A DNA stretch of 64,000 nt from Nothopassalora personata. Taxonomy: Eukaryota; Ascomycota; Dothideomycetes; Mycosphaerellales; Mycosphaerellaceae. The first letter of the stretch is position 1. The number at the start of each line of letters is the position of its first letter. The notes under the pieces are model-generated. The model was not told where the DNA came from. It did no database searches and was given only the letters and a program-made list of their open reading frames with translations. Positions 27,396-38,333 of this stretch are shown here, one piece after another. A program made the position numbers and the translations under genes. The stretch is taken from contig CM066287.1 of assembly GCA_033816765.1 (NCBI GenBank), positions 1,798,001 through 1,862,000 on the forward strand, written 5' to 3'.

Positions 27396-29258
27396 ATGTC
27401 TCGTCTTGATCAACTGATGGCCCTCTTGGGCGGAGAGGAGAACCTGCCAGACAAGCTCCCAGAACCTGAACCTGAACCTGAACCTGACATCCAAATAGCG
27501 ATCGGACAAGAGGAAGAGGAGCAGCCACCGCCGATTATCAGAGATCCGAGCCTCAAGCCTTACAAGTATTTGCCTTCCCAGCCACAGCACAAGACTAAGC
27601 TTAACCCTGTCCCACTTATGGAGTATGAAGACCACATTCCGTTCGATGCTCGCAAGGGTGAGCCCGCGCCACTCGGCGTCGAGTTTGCGCCTTTCATGGC
27701 AGTCACCAAATACTGCTACAAGTATGCACCAAAGGAATTCATGCAGCCGATGGCGACTGCCTTCTTCGATGCCGATAAGATTTACAGGCGCGATTGGGAC
27801 CTGTGAGTGTGCACGTGAAATGAAGTAGCTTGCGTTCACTGACATGTGCCTAGCTATTACATACACGCCGAGTGGTACGGACTCCTCACCTTCGTCACCG
27901 CCACTCAATTTCAACTGCTTCTCAATGACCTCAACGAAGCCTTTCCTGGCGCCCGAGTCGGTGTCACAGACGAAGATCGCGACGGCGGGCTTGTGATAGA
28001 CTTCGGAGATCTCCCGGCACGATACCGACCACGCTGGCTCGGCAAGTGCACTTCACGCTCACACTTCAACAGCTGGACCCACCAAGCACAGCAAGAAATC
28101 GCGATGATGCTAGTCGACGGAGAGGATCGCAGCCTCGAGGCCTTCAAGGCTAAGATGGAGCTGGCGTGCGGGGCGACCAAGAAGAAGACCAAAGCCGCCA
28201 AGCAACGAAAGCACCAGGAGGTGCTGCTCAAGCGAAAGGACATGGTGAAGCAGGCGCTCAGAGCAGAAGGCTATTTGGGGCTACGCGCAAAGCACGACCC
28301 CGATGCCCCGTTGCCTGACATTTCTAGTCTCAACCTCACTCCACTCGATGTGACCAACCCACCGCCACACCCATTTGATCGCGAGCCAATCTTCATCTCC
28401 ATCGACGTCGAAGCATGGGAGAAGCCGCCACGCCAGGTCACAGAAATCGGGGTGGCGACTCTCGACACTCGCGATCTGAAGGGCATAGCACCAGGTAAAG
28501 CTGGCGAACAGTGGCACAAGTTCATCCGAGGCCGGCACTTGCGCATCCTCGAGTACAAGCACCTCGTCAATTACGACTATGTACAGGGTTGCCCTGACAG
28601 TTTCGAATTCGGCATAAGCGAGCTTGTGGGCAAGGACCACATAGGCGCTGTCCTGTCCAGCTGCTTCCGCGAGCCATTCAGCAAGCGCGATGCAGCACCT
28701 CCTTCCGGGTCAGACCCTCCACTGGAGCCACGCAACCTGATCATCGTCGGCCACGATCTGGGACAGGACATCAACTACTGCCACCAGGTCGGCTTCAGCA
28801 TCCTCAACCGAGGCAACATCATCGACCATGCAGATACTGCCACCATGTTCCGCACCTTCACCAAAGATCCCAATCCCCGATCCCTTGGCAGCATCATCAA
28901 CCACTTCGACTTGACTGGTTGGCACCTCCACAACGCAGGCAACGACGCCGTCTACACCATGCAGGCCATGCTCGCAATCGCGGTCCAGTCCGCAGTCGAG
29001 CGCGGCCGTGAGGAGAAGAAGCTGGAGGAGGCGATGAAGAAGCGCGAAGAGCAAGAGATTGAGAACGCCAAGGAGAAGGCACAGGAGTGTACAGCGGGGT
29101 GGGAGTACAGCTCGAGCGAAGATGGAGGTGTCGCTGTGCCACCAACCGAAGCTGACTTTGCACCACGAAGCAAGGCCAGGCCGACCGAGCCGCAGGTCTA
29201 CGGCCCACCCAGGCCAGGCCTCTACACTTACCCAGCGGGCAACCCTTTAGATGTGTAG
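27396..29258 (+). CDS. Gfd2/YDR514C-like DEDDh exonuclease-fold protein
   Basis: 603 residues, exons 27396-27802 and 27854-29258, 51-bp intron. An N-terminal region with an EP repeat (residues about 28-38) leads into a conserved block (AEWYGLLTFVTATQF). A charged helix (KKKTKAAKQRKHQEVLLKRK) precedes the C-terminal RNase H-fold domain. The DEDDh residues are present: SIDVEAWE (Asp, Glu), GHDLGQDI (Asp) and HNAGNDAVYTM (His, Asp), from about residue 314. This matches the Gfd2/YDR514C family of fungal proteins. Gfd2 genetically interacts with Dbp5 in mRNA export; catalytic activity is plausible but unproven. Confidence 0.85.
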
Positions 29259-29730
29259 GCGGCAACGCGGATGGAGCTACGAAGTGGCGGTACAAGATAC
29301 TGGCTTCGACGGAGCAAACCAGAAAACACGACCAATCTAGTTATCCGCGGCGTGGACGGCACCTCCTCAGTGAAGCTGCCGAACCACTGGAAAACGTGCA
29401 GCATACATCTCTCATCAAGCTACCAGACAACACCGTGAGGCGTTTGAAGGCTTCTAGGACGAAAACAAATGCAGAAGAGCACGTAACAACCGCATAACAA
29501 CTGCCAGTAACCCTACAGTCTACTTGCCCTCAGCTTTGTTCAAAGTTCCCATGATTCCTTTCGCCCAAGAGAATTTACCTGCATTCGTCCCATAGCTGCC
29601 AGCAGCCAGTGCTCCATCCTTGTTATACTAGCACCCTTCGTCGGCGGCGCGGCCATATGTCGCCGTATTCTGATTCCTACTTGACTAATTAGCACCGCGT
29701 CACCTCCCGAGACCTTCATTGTTGCACAAC
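29259..29730. other. Intergenic between convergent 3' ends
   Basis: 472 bp; nothing recognised. Confidence 0.6.
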
Positions 29731-31106
29731 TCACCTCTCAATCCCCTCCCTCCAAGCCTTACAAACCACCCTCGAATCCACCATAACATTCACCTCCTGA
29801 CTATGAAGACCAGGGCCATGGGGACGGGGTCGACGTTGGGTACTGGGAAGAAGGGGAAGAAGCGGAGGCTGGGGGGGGGGTCCTTTTCGGGGGAAGTTGC
29901 TTTGACGGATAAGCCGGTGGGTTTGTTTAGGTGGCGGGCTACTGCGTCGCGGTGCGATTCGCCGGATGCTGGGGCGAGGACGGAGCGCATTCGTTCTATC
30001 TCTGCGCTGATGCTGGGGTCGTAATATGGGCTGTTGGGCATGTGCTCGGGGAGGTCGTGTTGACAGGGGTTTCTCGGGGAGGCGGAAGGAGCCGTCTGTT
30101 TCGAAGAGAGCTGTGAAGGATTGTTCGGAGTAGGTTGGTGGTTTGCTGTGTGCTGCTGGAAGATGGCGGCAGGGCACCGCAGGCTTGAAGGGCGTTGTGC
30201 CAGGAGAGCAAGAAAGTCTCCCATTGGGAATCGACTATGGGACCTTCGAGGTGAGACATCATCTCAAGATTGTCATTATCCTGGATATTGTTGCTGGAGA
30301 CTGTCGCGATTTGACGATCCACGATCATGAACTTGCTGTGAAACGTGCCAACAGGTGGACGATGAAAGTTGACGATGCCCAGATCCACATTTGGCATCTG
30401 CTCAGGAGGCGGTAAGCCCACGCCGGAAGACTGCCATCCTTTCAAATCGACAGTTTGGTGATTGTCGAAGATCTACTACGTCAGTACACAGGTCTGCGGC
30501 TCTATGCGCATTGCCGTGGACTCACCTGCTTCAACGCACCACGATCAAACATCAACTTGACCACAACCCTCTCGTTCCTCGTAGCCGCTCGCTTCGAAAG
30601 TTCAATGAGTGCATCATTGACGAATGTGCTGGCACCAGACTTCTTCCAAAAGTTCGTAGCCAGCAGAACTTCCTTCTTGGCTCGCACGATCAAGCTGGAC
30701 ATATGCCTCAGCTGATCGTTCAGCGGAGCGATGATAGTCATCGGAACGAAACCAGTAGTTCCAATGAGTGGCGGAGAGACACAATCTGCAATCGGATCCC
30801 TGTGCAAGCATTGTAGCACGTCGTGGAACGCATGTAGAAAAAGCTCGCTTGGGTTTGTATCTCCAAAGTTGCCGCAGCTTTTCGCCCATTCAAGGTCGTT
30901 CTTCGATGAGGTCCCTCTGGAGTCTGGAGTCCTTGTGGTGACTGTCGTCAAGTGCTTGCTACGATCAGCGTGGTCGACATATGATTTTCAGGGTTTGATG
31001 TACTTACATGCGAGCCATACAGCTTCTCCGCGATCTCTCCAGACGACTTTGATGGATCTTTGGCATTACGGCATACTGAGAGCTGACAGACAGTTCGGAG
31101 TAGCAT
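29731..31106 (-). pseudogene. Phospholipase-D-like protein gene with C-terminal frameshifts
   Basis: ATG 31106, with introns 31007-30955 and 30525-30473. The first two-thirds read cleanly: SPPLIGTTGFVPMTIIAPL, RAKKEVLLATNFW, and a PLD HKD motif HSKFMIVD followed by SNNIQDNDNLEMM. Beyond about 30190 the conserved reading jumps frame at least three times. FETDGSFRLPEKP, then LPEHMPNSPYYDPS, then the C-terminal segment ending at 29731 lie in different frames, and no legal intron separates them. So the gene is either a recent pseudogene or an assembly-damaged copy. The family is conserved in Ascomycota and may hydrolyse phospholipid; the substrate is unknown. Confidence 0.7.
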
Positions 31107-31810
31107 AACTGCTCAATCTTGCTGCGATCCAACATCGTGGGCGCTGTTCCTCACCAACGTCAATCGATACCTGCCGCTAGCCTCAAAAGCGGGTCGTCAG
31201 CTGCAGTAAGGTATACCAAGCTTTGATTGCCAAGATTGCCAAGGACAGAGGAAGTGAAGTGGTCGTGGGTTTGTATGGCTACTTCACAGGTAGGAGGTAG
31301 CATTTTCTTGCATGGGCGTTTTCGATGCGACCATGGTATGCTATAACCAAGACGACGTACATGCGTACGTATACCGCGCACTGAGAGTCTGGTTTTGACT
31401 CGCCAGGACAAGGTCCAAAGTCTAACAAAGGCACGGCCCAAATGACGCCAATTGGCCGTCTAAACGTTCTGGACTTCTGTTTGTCATCGAGGCTCGACCT
31501 CATGAAGACACACCGTTATCCTCATAACATGGACTCTTTAATTGCATAGCAATTACTGTCCTGCGAAGCGAGATGACCGCAGGTTGTAGATGATTGAAAT
31601 CGCGTGCGTAATCTAGCCACCTTTGCGAGGCCTTACTTGCAGCTTGCTCACAGGCAGAGGAGAGAGAGACTAGGAAGATCATGTTAGCTACAGGCCAAAT
31701 TCAAAGCGAGCGCCTTGGAAGAATGTGCTGAGCACAGCACCAAACCGAGCCACTGCTCATGGCAATTCCTCACTTCACCACGAAAGCAGACACAGCAGCC
31801 ACATTAGCCA
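31107..31810. other. Intergenic
   Basis: 704 bp with only unsupported short ORFs. Confidence 0.6.
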
Positions 31811-32835
31811 TTAAATCTCCTCAACCAACCTCTCCACCTGCGGGACATGCTCCCCCAGAATCCTCACAATATCCCTCCAAACCTTTTCCCTCGCCAATTC
31901 ACCCTCCTTCCCAACAAGCGCAGGCGCTGGCTCCCTGATACGATCCTCCAGCCAAAACCTGCCATGCCCTTTCTCCCCCAAAGTCACATTAGAGATATAA
32001 ACCCTGGCCCCAGCTTCCGCGGGCTTGAGCAAGATTGGACCCACCACCGCCATGGCAGCCTTCATATACCACTGAGTTTTATCCCGCGAAATCTTGGACT
32101 TGCAAGGACCTGGGCAGCAGGACATGATGAAAACTGGTGGAGGATCGCCATATTTTGCCGCGAGGAGCTTGACTATGGAGGATATTGCATATCGGACGAA
32201 GAGTTTGGACATGCTGTATTGGAAGAGGCCGGTGCGGTCTTTGATGTTGTAGACGGCTAGCGGGGACTCGGCCGTAAGAGCTGCTTCATTCAAGCTGGCG
32301 TATTGATGAGTGCCGGAGCTGACGAACTCCAGGACGGGCGTAAAGTCTGGAGTCTTACTTGCTTTCAGTTTGGGCAGGAGGAGTAGGCCGAGCAAGACCG
32401 TGGACAGAGTGTTGACCTGGAAACATCGATCCCATCCGTACGGGCTAGGCTCAAATTTCTCTGCGATGCAGCCTGCGTTGAGAACGGCGATGTGCAGATG
32501 GTTCAGCTCATCTTTGACTCTCTGGGCAAAGGCTCTGTCCAAAGTCAGTTAATCCATGCCGCACCACGACAAGAGAAGCCCAGTCCACCGGATATAGCTT
32601 ACCTCACACTCTCATAATCCATCATATCCAACATCCAAACCTCCACAACTCCATCCATTCCCGTTTTTTCCTCAATAAGCTTCCTAGCAGCTTCACCTTT
32701 CGGACTCGACCTGACAGCCAAAATCACCTTCTCTGCACCAAGCTGAACAAACTTAACAGCAGCTTCGAACCCAATGCCAGAATTGGCGCCCGTAACAACG
32801 ACAGTGCGACTTCTGAAATCTGCTTTCACTTCCAT
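31811..32835 (-). CDS. Short-chain dehydrogenase/reductase
   Basis: 318 residues, exons 32835-32603 and 32534-31811, 68-bp intron. Rossmann motif TGANSGIG at residues about 15-22, NAG (VLNAGC), the catalytic Ser in EFVSSGTH and YSMSK (the YxxxK pair) are all present, so the enzyme should be active. It is the classical/extended retinol-dehydrogenase-like type common in fungal secondary metabolism and detoxification, NADP(H) preference unclear. Substrate unknown. A C-terminal extension (WLEDRIREPAP onward) is typical for this subgroup. Confidence 0.9.
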
Positions 32836-33743
32836 CGGATTATGGAGTCTCCCCTGAAGGCACGATATGCCACTTCGAGTGCCTCCGCCATGGTGGTAGG
32901 CTTCTTGCGGGCATTAGGCAGCTGCACCTCGCTGTCGGGTGACAGCTCAGGCTACAGTAGATGCAAAGGCATCTGCGTCTTCTTCAGCGACAGGGGTTGT
33001 CGCGTCAGATTACTTGAGCTCCCAGAACCCGGAGATCGCGTTCGAGGTTAAGGTTCAAGGCGACCCTTGTCAGGTAGGCGCGTGGTGCCACATTTACCCG
33101 CAGCAGGGTTCTGCATACGGAAAGAGCCAATAGCTTGTAGAAGGCCATGCGTAGCCATGAGGAAATCGCCGTCAAGATAACCCTTAGCGACGCTCTTGAT
33201 GCGGGAATGAGGACACGACTCCAAGAGAGAACTTCCACAGATCAGGACCATGACGCGAGATCAGCACGGTCGTCTTAGCCACGAACAAATCGAACACGTA
33301 CTTTGCCTCATCGATCAAAAATTATCATCATGTCGTCGCAGGGGATATCTAATGCTACAGAATCGTCATAGTATCGTCACCGTCACGTCAACTGGAAGGC
33401 CAATCCGACGGGCGTTCAGTATGGGTATCACGAGAAAGCCAAAGAAAACTTGCTAAGTGCAATACCCGGGATATGATGCCAACTCCCAAGTGCAAGTATG
33501 CTTCATCATCTTCGTGGTCATCAGGAATCAATGCCACAAAGTCGGGCCGTAGTTGAAGTCTCAGAAGTGTCATCCCGGGTTCCTCACTCTCGAGCGAGTC
33601 CTGCGCTCTCGAATGGCCCGCTCTGCTGACGAACTGCTGTCGCCACTCCAGGTACGCGCTGGTCGTGGCGGCTTGAGAATCCCGGGTGGCGTCCCCTCTG
33701 GCGGCGTGGTCTTTCGACTTGCAGGCTGTGCCGCGGGATGCTG
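32836..33743. other. Intergenic
   Basis: 908 bp upstream of the dehydrogenase and downstream of the DUF7514 gene. Short overlapping ORFs on both strands, none with recognisable features. Confidence 0.55.
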
Positions 33744-36134
33744 CTAGTATTGCCCGGACGGCCCATAAGCTTGCGGACCACTGCCCATGTAGCTACCATA
33801 CCCATCTGTCCCGCCACTGGCGATACCAGCACCAGTTGCTGAGGTTGATGCCATGCCAGGGTACCAGCTACGTCGTCGACCATCATTCATAACATTCCGT
33901 GCAGCGAAATTCTTCAGGGGATTGTTCGCACCACCGGCAGATCCGTATCCAGAATCATATCCAGAGGGTCCGGGCGGACCGTTTCTTTGTGGGATCGGCC
34001 GTCCATTTGATTCCTCGTCATTCGTGTAGTTCATGTTTCGATCGTTAGGCCGTCTTGAATTGTACCTTTGAACATCCTCGTCTGCATCTCCAGCATATCG
34101 ATCTCGAGGAGGTGGGCCATGAAGGTTCGATGCAAACTGCGACGCTGAAATGCTACCCAGGTCGACCGGTTCGCTGCGAGCGAAACCACCTCTCGGCGGT
34201 GGTGAGCGTCGCTTTCCATGAACTCCGTGGTGTGGTTGAGGTGGGGTATGACCACTTGTCATGCGACTCCTGCTACTTTGCGGAGGGATGGCCATCGGAT
34301 CGGTTGAGCCGCTGTTGCCGTACATCGCCTGCTGCGGCAGCCCCGAGGTCTGCCTTGAGGACTGTCCTGAGCGCGTGCTCGATGACTCTGGCCGATATTT
34401 GCTGGTGGCTGGCCGACTTGGCTCACAAGAGTTCTGATTGCTACTCCGGTCCATATCACGCTCACGCACGTAATCGCCTTCAGGACCATATCGCTTGCCA
34501 GTACCCTCCTTGGTAAAGTACGGCTTGCGTTCTCGTTCGATTGATATCGACGGCGGGCTGAGATCATCATCATCGAATGCATTCGACCTGGGTGTCGACT
34601 GGGAGTACGGGTTTCTCTCACGTTCCCTGAATGCTGGCTGCTCTGGTGGTGCAGATGCTGGCGGAGGTGGAGGTGGTGGCATGGCAGACGCTCCTCTTTC
34701 AAGTTGGATCAAGGTCGCTTCGTGGTTCAGGCTTGAGATCAGTCTCTGCTCAGCCTGCATGTTTGGCTCAAGAGGTAGAAGTCTCCTGGAAAGCTCTTTT
34801 GGAAAGCGTTCTTTGCAGTCATCGGCATTGGAAATGGGCATGTCCATGACCGCTTTCGACAGACGCTCAAACTCGGTATCGGGATGTGCTTGGATCATGC
34901 ACGTCATAAAAAGCTCAAAGCCTTGCGGCGTCAACGCCGGGATGACAGGCGTTTCATGCACTTGCTGCTGAATCAGGTGATGTTGACACAAAAGTTTGCG
35001 ATACATCATTGAAATTGAGTTCCAGGACATTTTGCCACCGAAGATTATTGGCCATGGGTAGTGTTCCCGGTCAACCTTTGTCTCCGTGAGAAAGCGCAAC
35101 ATCTTATGTGGAGGTATCACCAGGCTCCCTTTCGGTTCGTAGTCCTCAATGAGGTGCTTTGCTAGACCTCGAAGGAATTGGCCAAGTCGCACGGTGGGAT
35201 TGCCATTGTCGAAGAGTGGTTGCCAAATCTTCTCCAAGGTCGTTGGCGCTTCGTCTTCCTCTTCTTCCGCGACAGAAGCAGGCTTGACACGACTCTTAGC
35301 GTAGCCGTCAAAGTATCCAGAATCCGAGTCTTTGCTGTCTTTGCGAAAGGCTGCCTCGGAGGTGTTGCCCCTGCGCCGCCCTGGCTTGGTCTTCTTCATT
35401 GCCTGTGGCAAGCCTTCTTGCATGGTCTTCGTCCTACGAAGGCCAGCCAAGACATCCGGCTGTGAGGCTCGTGGTGTGGTCTCCCTGTCACTTTGTGTGC
35501 TTCGCCGACTTTGTATGCTTTCGCCGCTCTCTTTACTCTCCCTGCTGTGCTCACTCCCGGCTGCGGACAGGGGTCGTTCTGGCGATGGCGACAGTTGACG
35601 ACCGCGCCCATCGCGATGGGTGTGCGGAGACGGCGGAATCGACGCGGGTGGAAAGGGCTCCGTTGAGCTCATAAGGGGTGACAGGTGCGAGGGTGACCGT
35701 GCTACTGACGCATCAGAGCTTTGTGGCGCGCCATACTGTGTTTGCAGCGAAAGCACCGTTGGACTGGGCTGTGAGGTGCCAATATTGGCAGCCGCGAGGT
35801 TCTTGATGACCTGTTCGGTCACTTGCTCTGTAAGTTTCTTAACGAAGTCCTGATCCATTTGGTTCGTCGGCGCCTGGTCGCACGCTGGGTTGACGGCATC
35901 TTTGACCGGCTGCGGTTGATTGGCGGATGCGGGCGATCGTGAGGCTGTTCGCGACCACGACGTATTGGAAGGTGGTTGTTGAGGAGATTGCGGTATTGGG
36001 CGCTGTGGGACAGTCTGCGCTGCCGCAGAGATGATGGGCTCTCGGAACGTTGCCGACCTTGAGCAGCTATTGCTTCGGCTGCTGGACAAGTCGGCAGGCC
36101 TCACACGCGGCGATGGTGTAGCTCGGTCGCCCAT
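33744..36134 (-). CDS. DUF7514-domain protein
   Basis: 796 residues in a single exon. A Ser/Pro-rich disordered N-terminus (1-290) and a long Gly/Pro/Arg/Ser-rich C-terminus flank one folded domain at about 293-465. That domain holds WQPLFDNGNPTVRLGQFLRG, HLIEDYEPKGSLVIPPHKM, HYPWPIIFG, CQHHLIQ and MPISNADDCKERFPKELSRR. This domain is widespread in Pezizomycotina and has no known function. Many potential phosphorylation sites and a polyproline run (PPPPPPP) suggest a scaffold. It is divergent from STE11 across a 2.2-kb gap. Confidence 0.85.
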   Translation of the reverse strand: MGDRATPSPRVRPADLSSSRSNSCSRSATFREPIISAAAQTVPQRPIPQSPQQPPSNTSWSRTASRSPASANQPQPVKDAVNPACDQAPTNQMDQDFVKKLTEQVTEQVIKNLAAANIGTSQPSPTVLSLQTQYGAPQSSDASVARSPSHLSPLMSSTEPFPPASIPPSPHTHRDGRGRQLSPSPERPLSAAGSEHSRESKESGESIQSRRSTQSDRETTPRASQPDVLAGLRRTKTMQEGLPQAMKKTKPGRRRGNTSEAAFRKDSKDSDSGYFDGYAKSRVKPASVAEEEEDEAPTTLEKIWQPLFDNGNPTVRLGQFLRGLAKHLIEDYEPKGSLVIPPHKMLRFLTETKVDREHYPWPIIFGGKMSWNSISMMYRKLLCQHHLIQQQVHETPVIPALTPQGFELFMTCMIQAHPDTEFERLSKAVMDMPISNADDCKERFPKELSRRLLPLEPNMQAEQRLISSLNHEATLIQLERGASAMPPPPPPPASAPPEQPAFRERERNPYSQSTPRSNAFDDDDLSPPSISIERERKPYFTKEGTGKRYGPEGDYVRERDMDRSSNQNSCEPSRPATSKYRPESSSTRSGQSSRQTSGLPQQAMYGNSGSTDPMAIPPQSSRSRMTSGHTPPQPHHGVHGKRRSPPPRGGFARSEPVDLGSISASQFASNLHGPPPRDRYAGDADEDVQRYNSRRPNDRNMNYTNDEESNGRPIPQRNGPPGPSGYDSGYGSAGGANNPLKNFAARNVMNDGRRRSWYPGMASTSATGAGIASGGTDGYGSYMGSGPQAYGPSGQY

Positions 36135-38333
36135 GTCGATGTGTTTGGACCGAGTGCAGCTGTGCTGAGCGCGAGTGTGGAGTTGTTGGTTGACTCTGGC
36201 GGATCACACCTATGGCAGCTGCAGGCAAGACGCAGTCTGGGTCGAGTCGTCCGACGCAGTGATAGTTGTCATCATATGACTGGCGGCTAGTGTAGGAACA
36301 AGTTTTGCGTGCAAGTGAGACGCAGGTAGCTGGTGCAAGTACGGGTAGTGTAGAAGTTGTTTGGCCACTTCAGGTGGGAGTGGCGGTAGTTCTAGCAACA
36401 GAGAGCGGGCGGATTGGTGAGCTATTATGCTTCTATGCCGCAGCCTTGTTGTTGGCACACGTGCAGGTTCGGACGTATGCTGGCGTGGTGTAGCTGCTGT
36501 GTCGAGGCCATACACTGCGCGTGCGCCTTCGTAGGATGGCAGTAATGATATCGCAGCCGCTTTCTCACATGTCCATCAGTAGTCTTGCGAGGAACAGTGG
36601 ATTGTGTTCGTCTCCTCCTCCAACCTCGAGAATCTGCAAGGCGCAGATGACGTAGCAGCACCTTCCCTGCAATGCTTGCTAGGCTCTGCCTGTATGCATA
36701 TCGTACAGCCGGCCTCCGCCACGTTCACGATTGGCACGAAACCAGCCTACGCAGAGGGATCAGCAAAGATTGCATTTGTATCAAGGGAGCAATGATGCGT
36801 TGTACGAGCGATGATTCATAATATATTCTTGCTATGAAGGGTCTTCTTGTCTTTTGCGCCACAGCCGGTACTCCCATGAGTGCTTCACAAATCATCGAGG
36901 ATCCAGCGACGGCGCAGCTGTACTCGTCCGATAGCCATCACCAACAGCTTGCTTCACATTCTCTTCAGCGCTGCTGCCGCATGTATAGCACTCTGCATCG
37001 AGTCTCGACATCCCGGTCGCTGCCCGTTGTTATGAGACGTGGGACTTGTGTTGGAAACGGAGTGATGACGGCGGCACTCCAGTCCCTTGCCGTGTGCTTT
37101 ACCGGTGTCCCTACGCCCCGTTGCATGCGACTTGTTACAGCGTTCCACCGCATCATCATTGGTCGGCAACCATCATCTGCACGTTGCTCGGGCATAGCTC
37201 GTGACAAGACCAGGTGAGTTTTGCGGCTCTGCGATGCTATGCCCCTCACCACGGTGGCGGTTGCGGTTCCTGTTTTAAACCCTTCATTTACCGGCCGAAG
37301 CTCGTGGTTGATGTGTCACTCCCAGAGGGGTCTGTCGGTAGGATCGAGAAACCTAACTCACTCACGAGCGCAGTGTTGATGCAGCGGAATCTTCTGGTCG
37401 TGAGACGTTGGCTGATCTTGCCATGGTGGGCAAAGCCAAGTCCACCAGAAACAAGCTGTGCTTGCAGAGTGCTGCCACCAAAGTGTGCCTGTTGTAAGCA
37501 GCACCTTAACTCCCCGCATTGGCATCAAGGCAATCAATCATTCACGGGTCGACAAGCCGATCACGGGACTGTTGGCTGAGATCCACATGTGAAACATGAG
37601 ACACTGGACTGGTTGGCTGCCCCTGGAGCGATGTCTGTGCTGTTTCATCGACAGCCGCTCAGGCGCAGGTCTCGAACATCTTCAACGGCCGACACTGGTC
37701 ATGTCATGGCGGGAACGCCTCAACGGCGAAGCGACGCGAAGGTAGTCGCATCATGTCTTTCGCATCGTGCTACAGTATAGAGACGTAGACGTGGGCGAAC
37801 TGCGACAACAATCTCACACTCAAGCACGAAACAACGACGTCCGCTTGGCCAGTGGTGGCCTTGACGTGCATCTGCAGCTTATTGGATCGCGTGTAGGGTT
37901 AGGAGCAGCACCAGTGTTTCAGCTATTCGCGACGGCCTTTTCCCAACGACCTCACCGACCTACGCTCTGTCGTTGTATCGCCCACCGCTACGCGCCCGTC
38001 ACAGCACTTGCGAGCGCTGACGTCTGGAGGTAGAGCGCGTGTCCGAGACTCTCGGAGACTGTTGCAGCTCGAGACGTCGAGGCGGCAGTGACGCGGGAGT
38101 CGGAGCAGCCATCAGCATCAGCACTGCAGACGAAACGCCGTAGAAGCAAGCAGCTTGCTACCTCCTACAGTAATCGATCATGGGAGCGAGCTGACCGGGC
38201 ACAACCTCACTGTCTTTCCAGCCTAGGCCAGGCCTGGCCCGGTCGCAACGCCGCTTATTGTCCGCGTGCTATCTTCTGCACGCTCCTGCACTGCACCTCA
38301 CAAGTGCTGTGCTACAGGCGGTGCCGGTAGACC
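36135..38333. promoter_or_regulatory. Long divergent intergenic region, DUF7514 gene and STE11
   Basis: 2199 bp without a supported gene. ORFs here (for example 36834-37217) have no domain or codon signature I trust. The length suggests long 5' leaders or a complex promoter for the kinase gene. Confidence 0.5.

Noticed and set aside
36834..37217. 128-codon ORF in the STE11 upstream region
   Set aside because: No domain, composition like random DNA, overlaps equal ORFs on the other strand.
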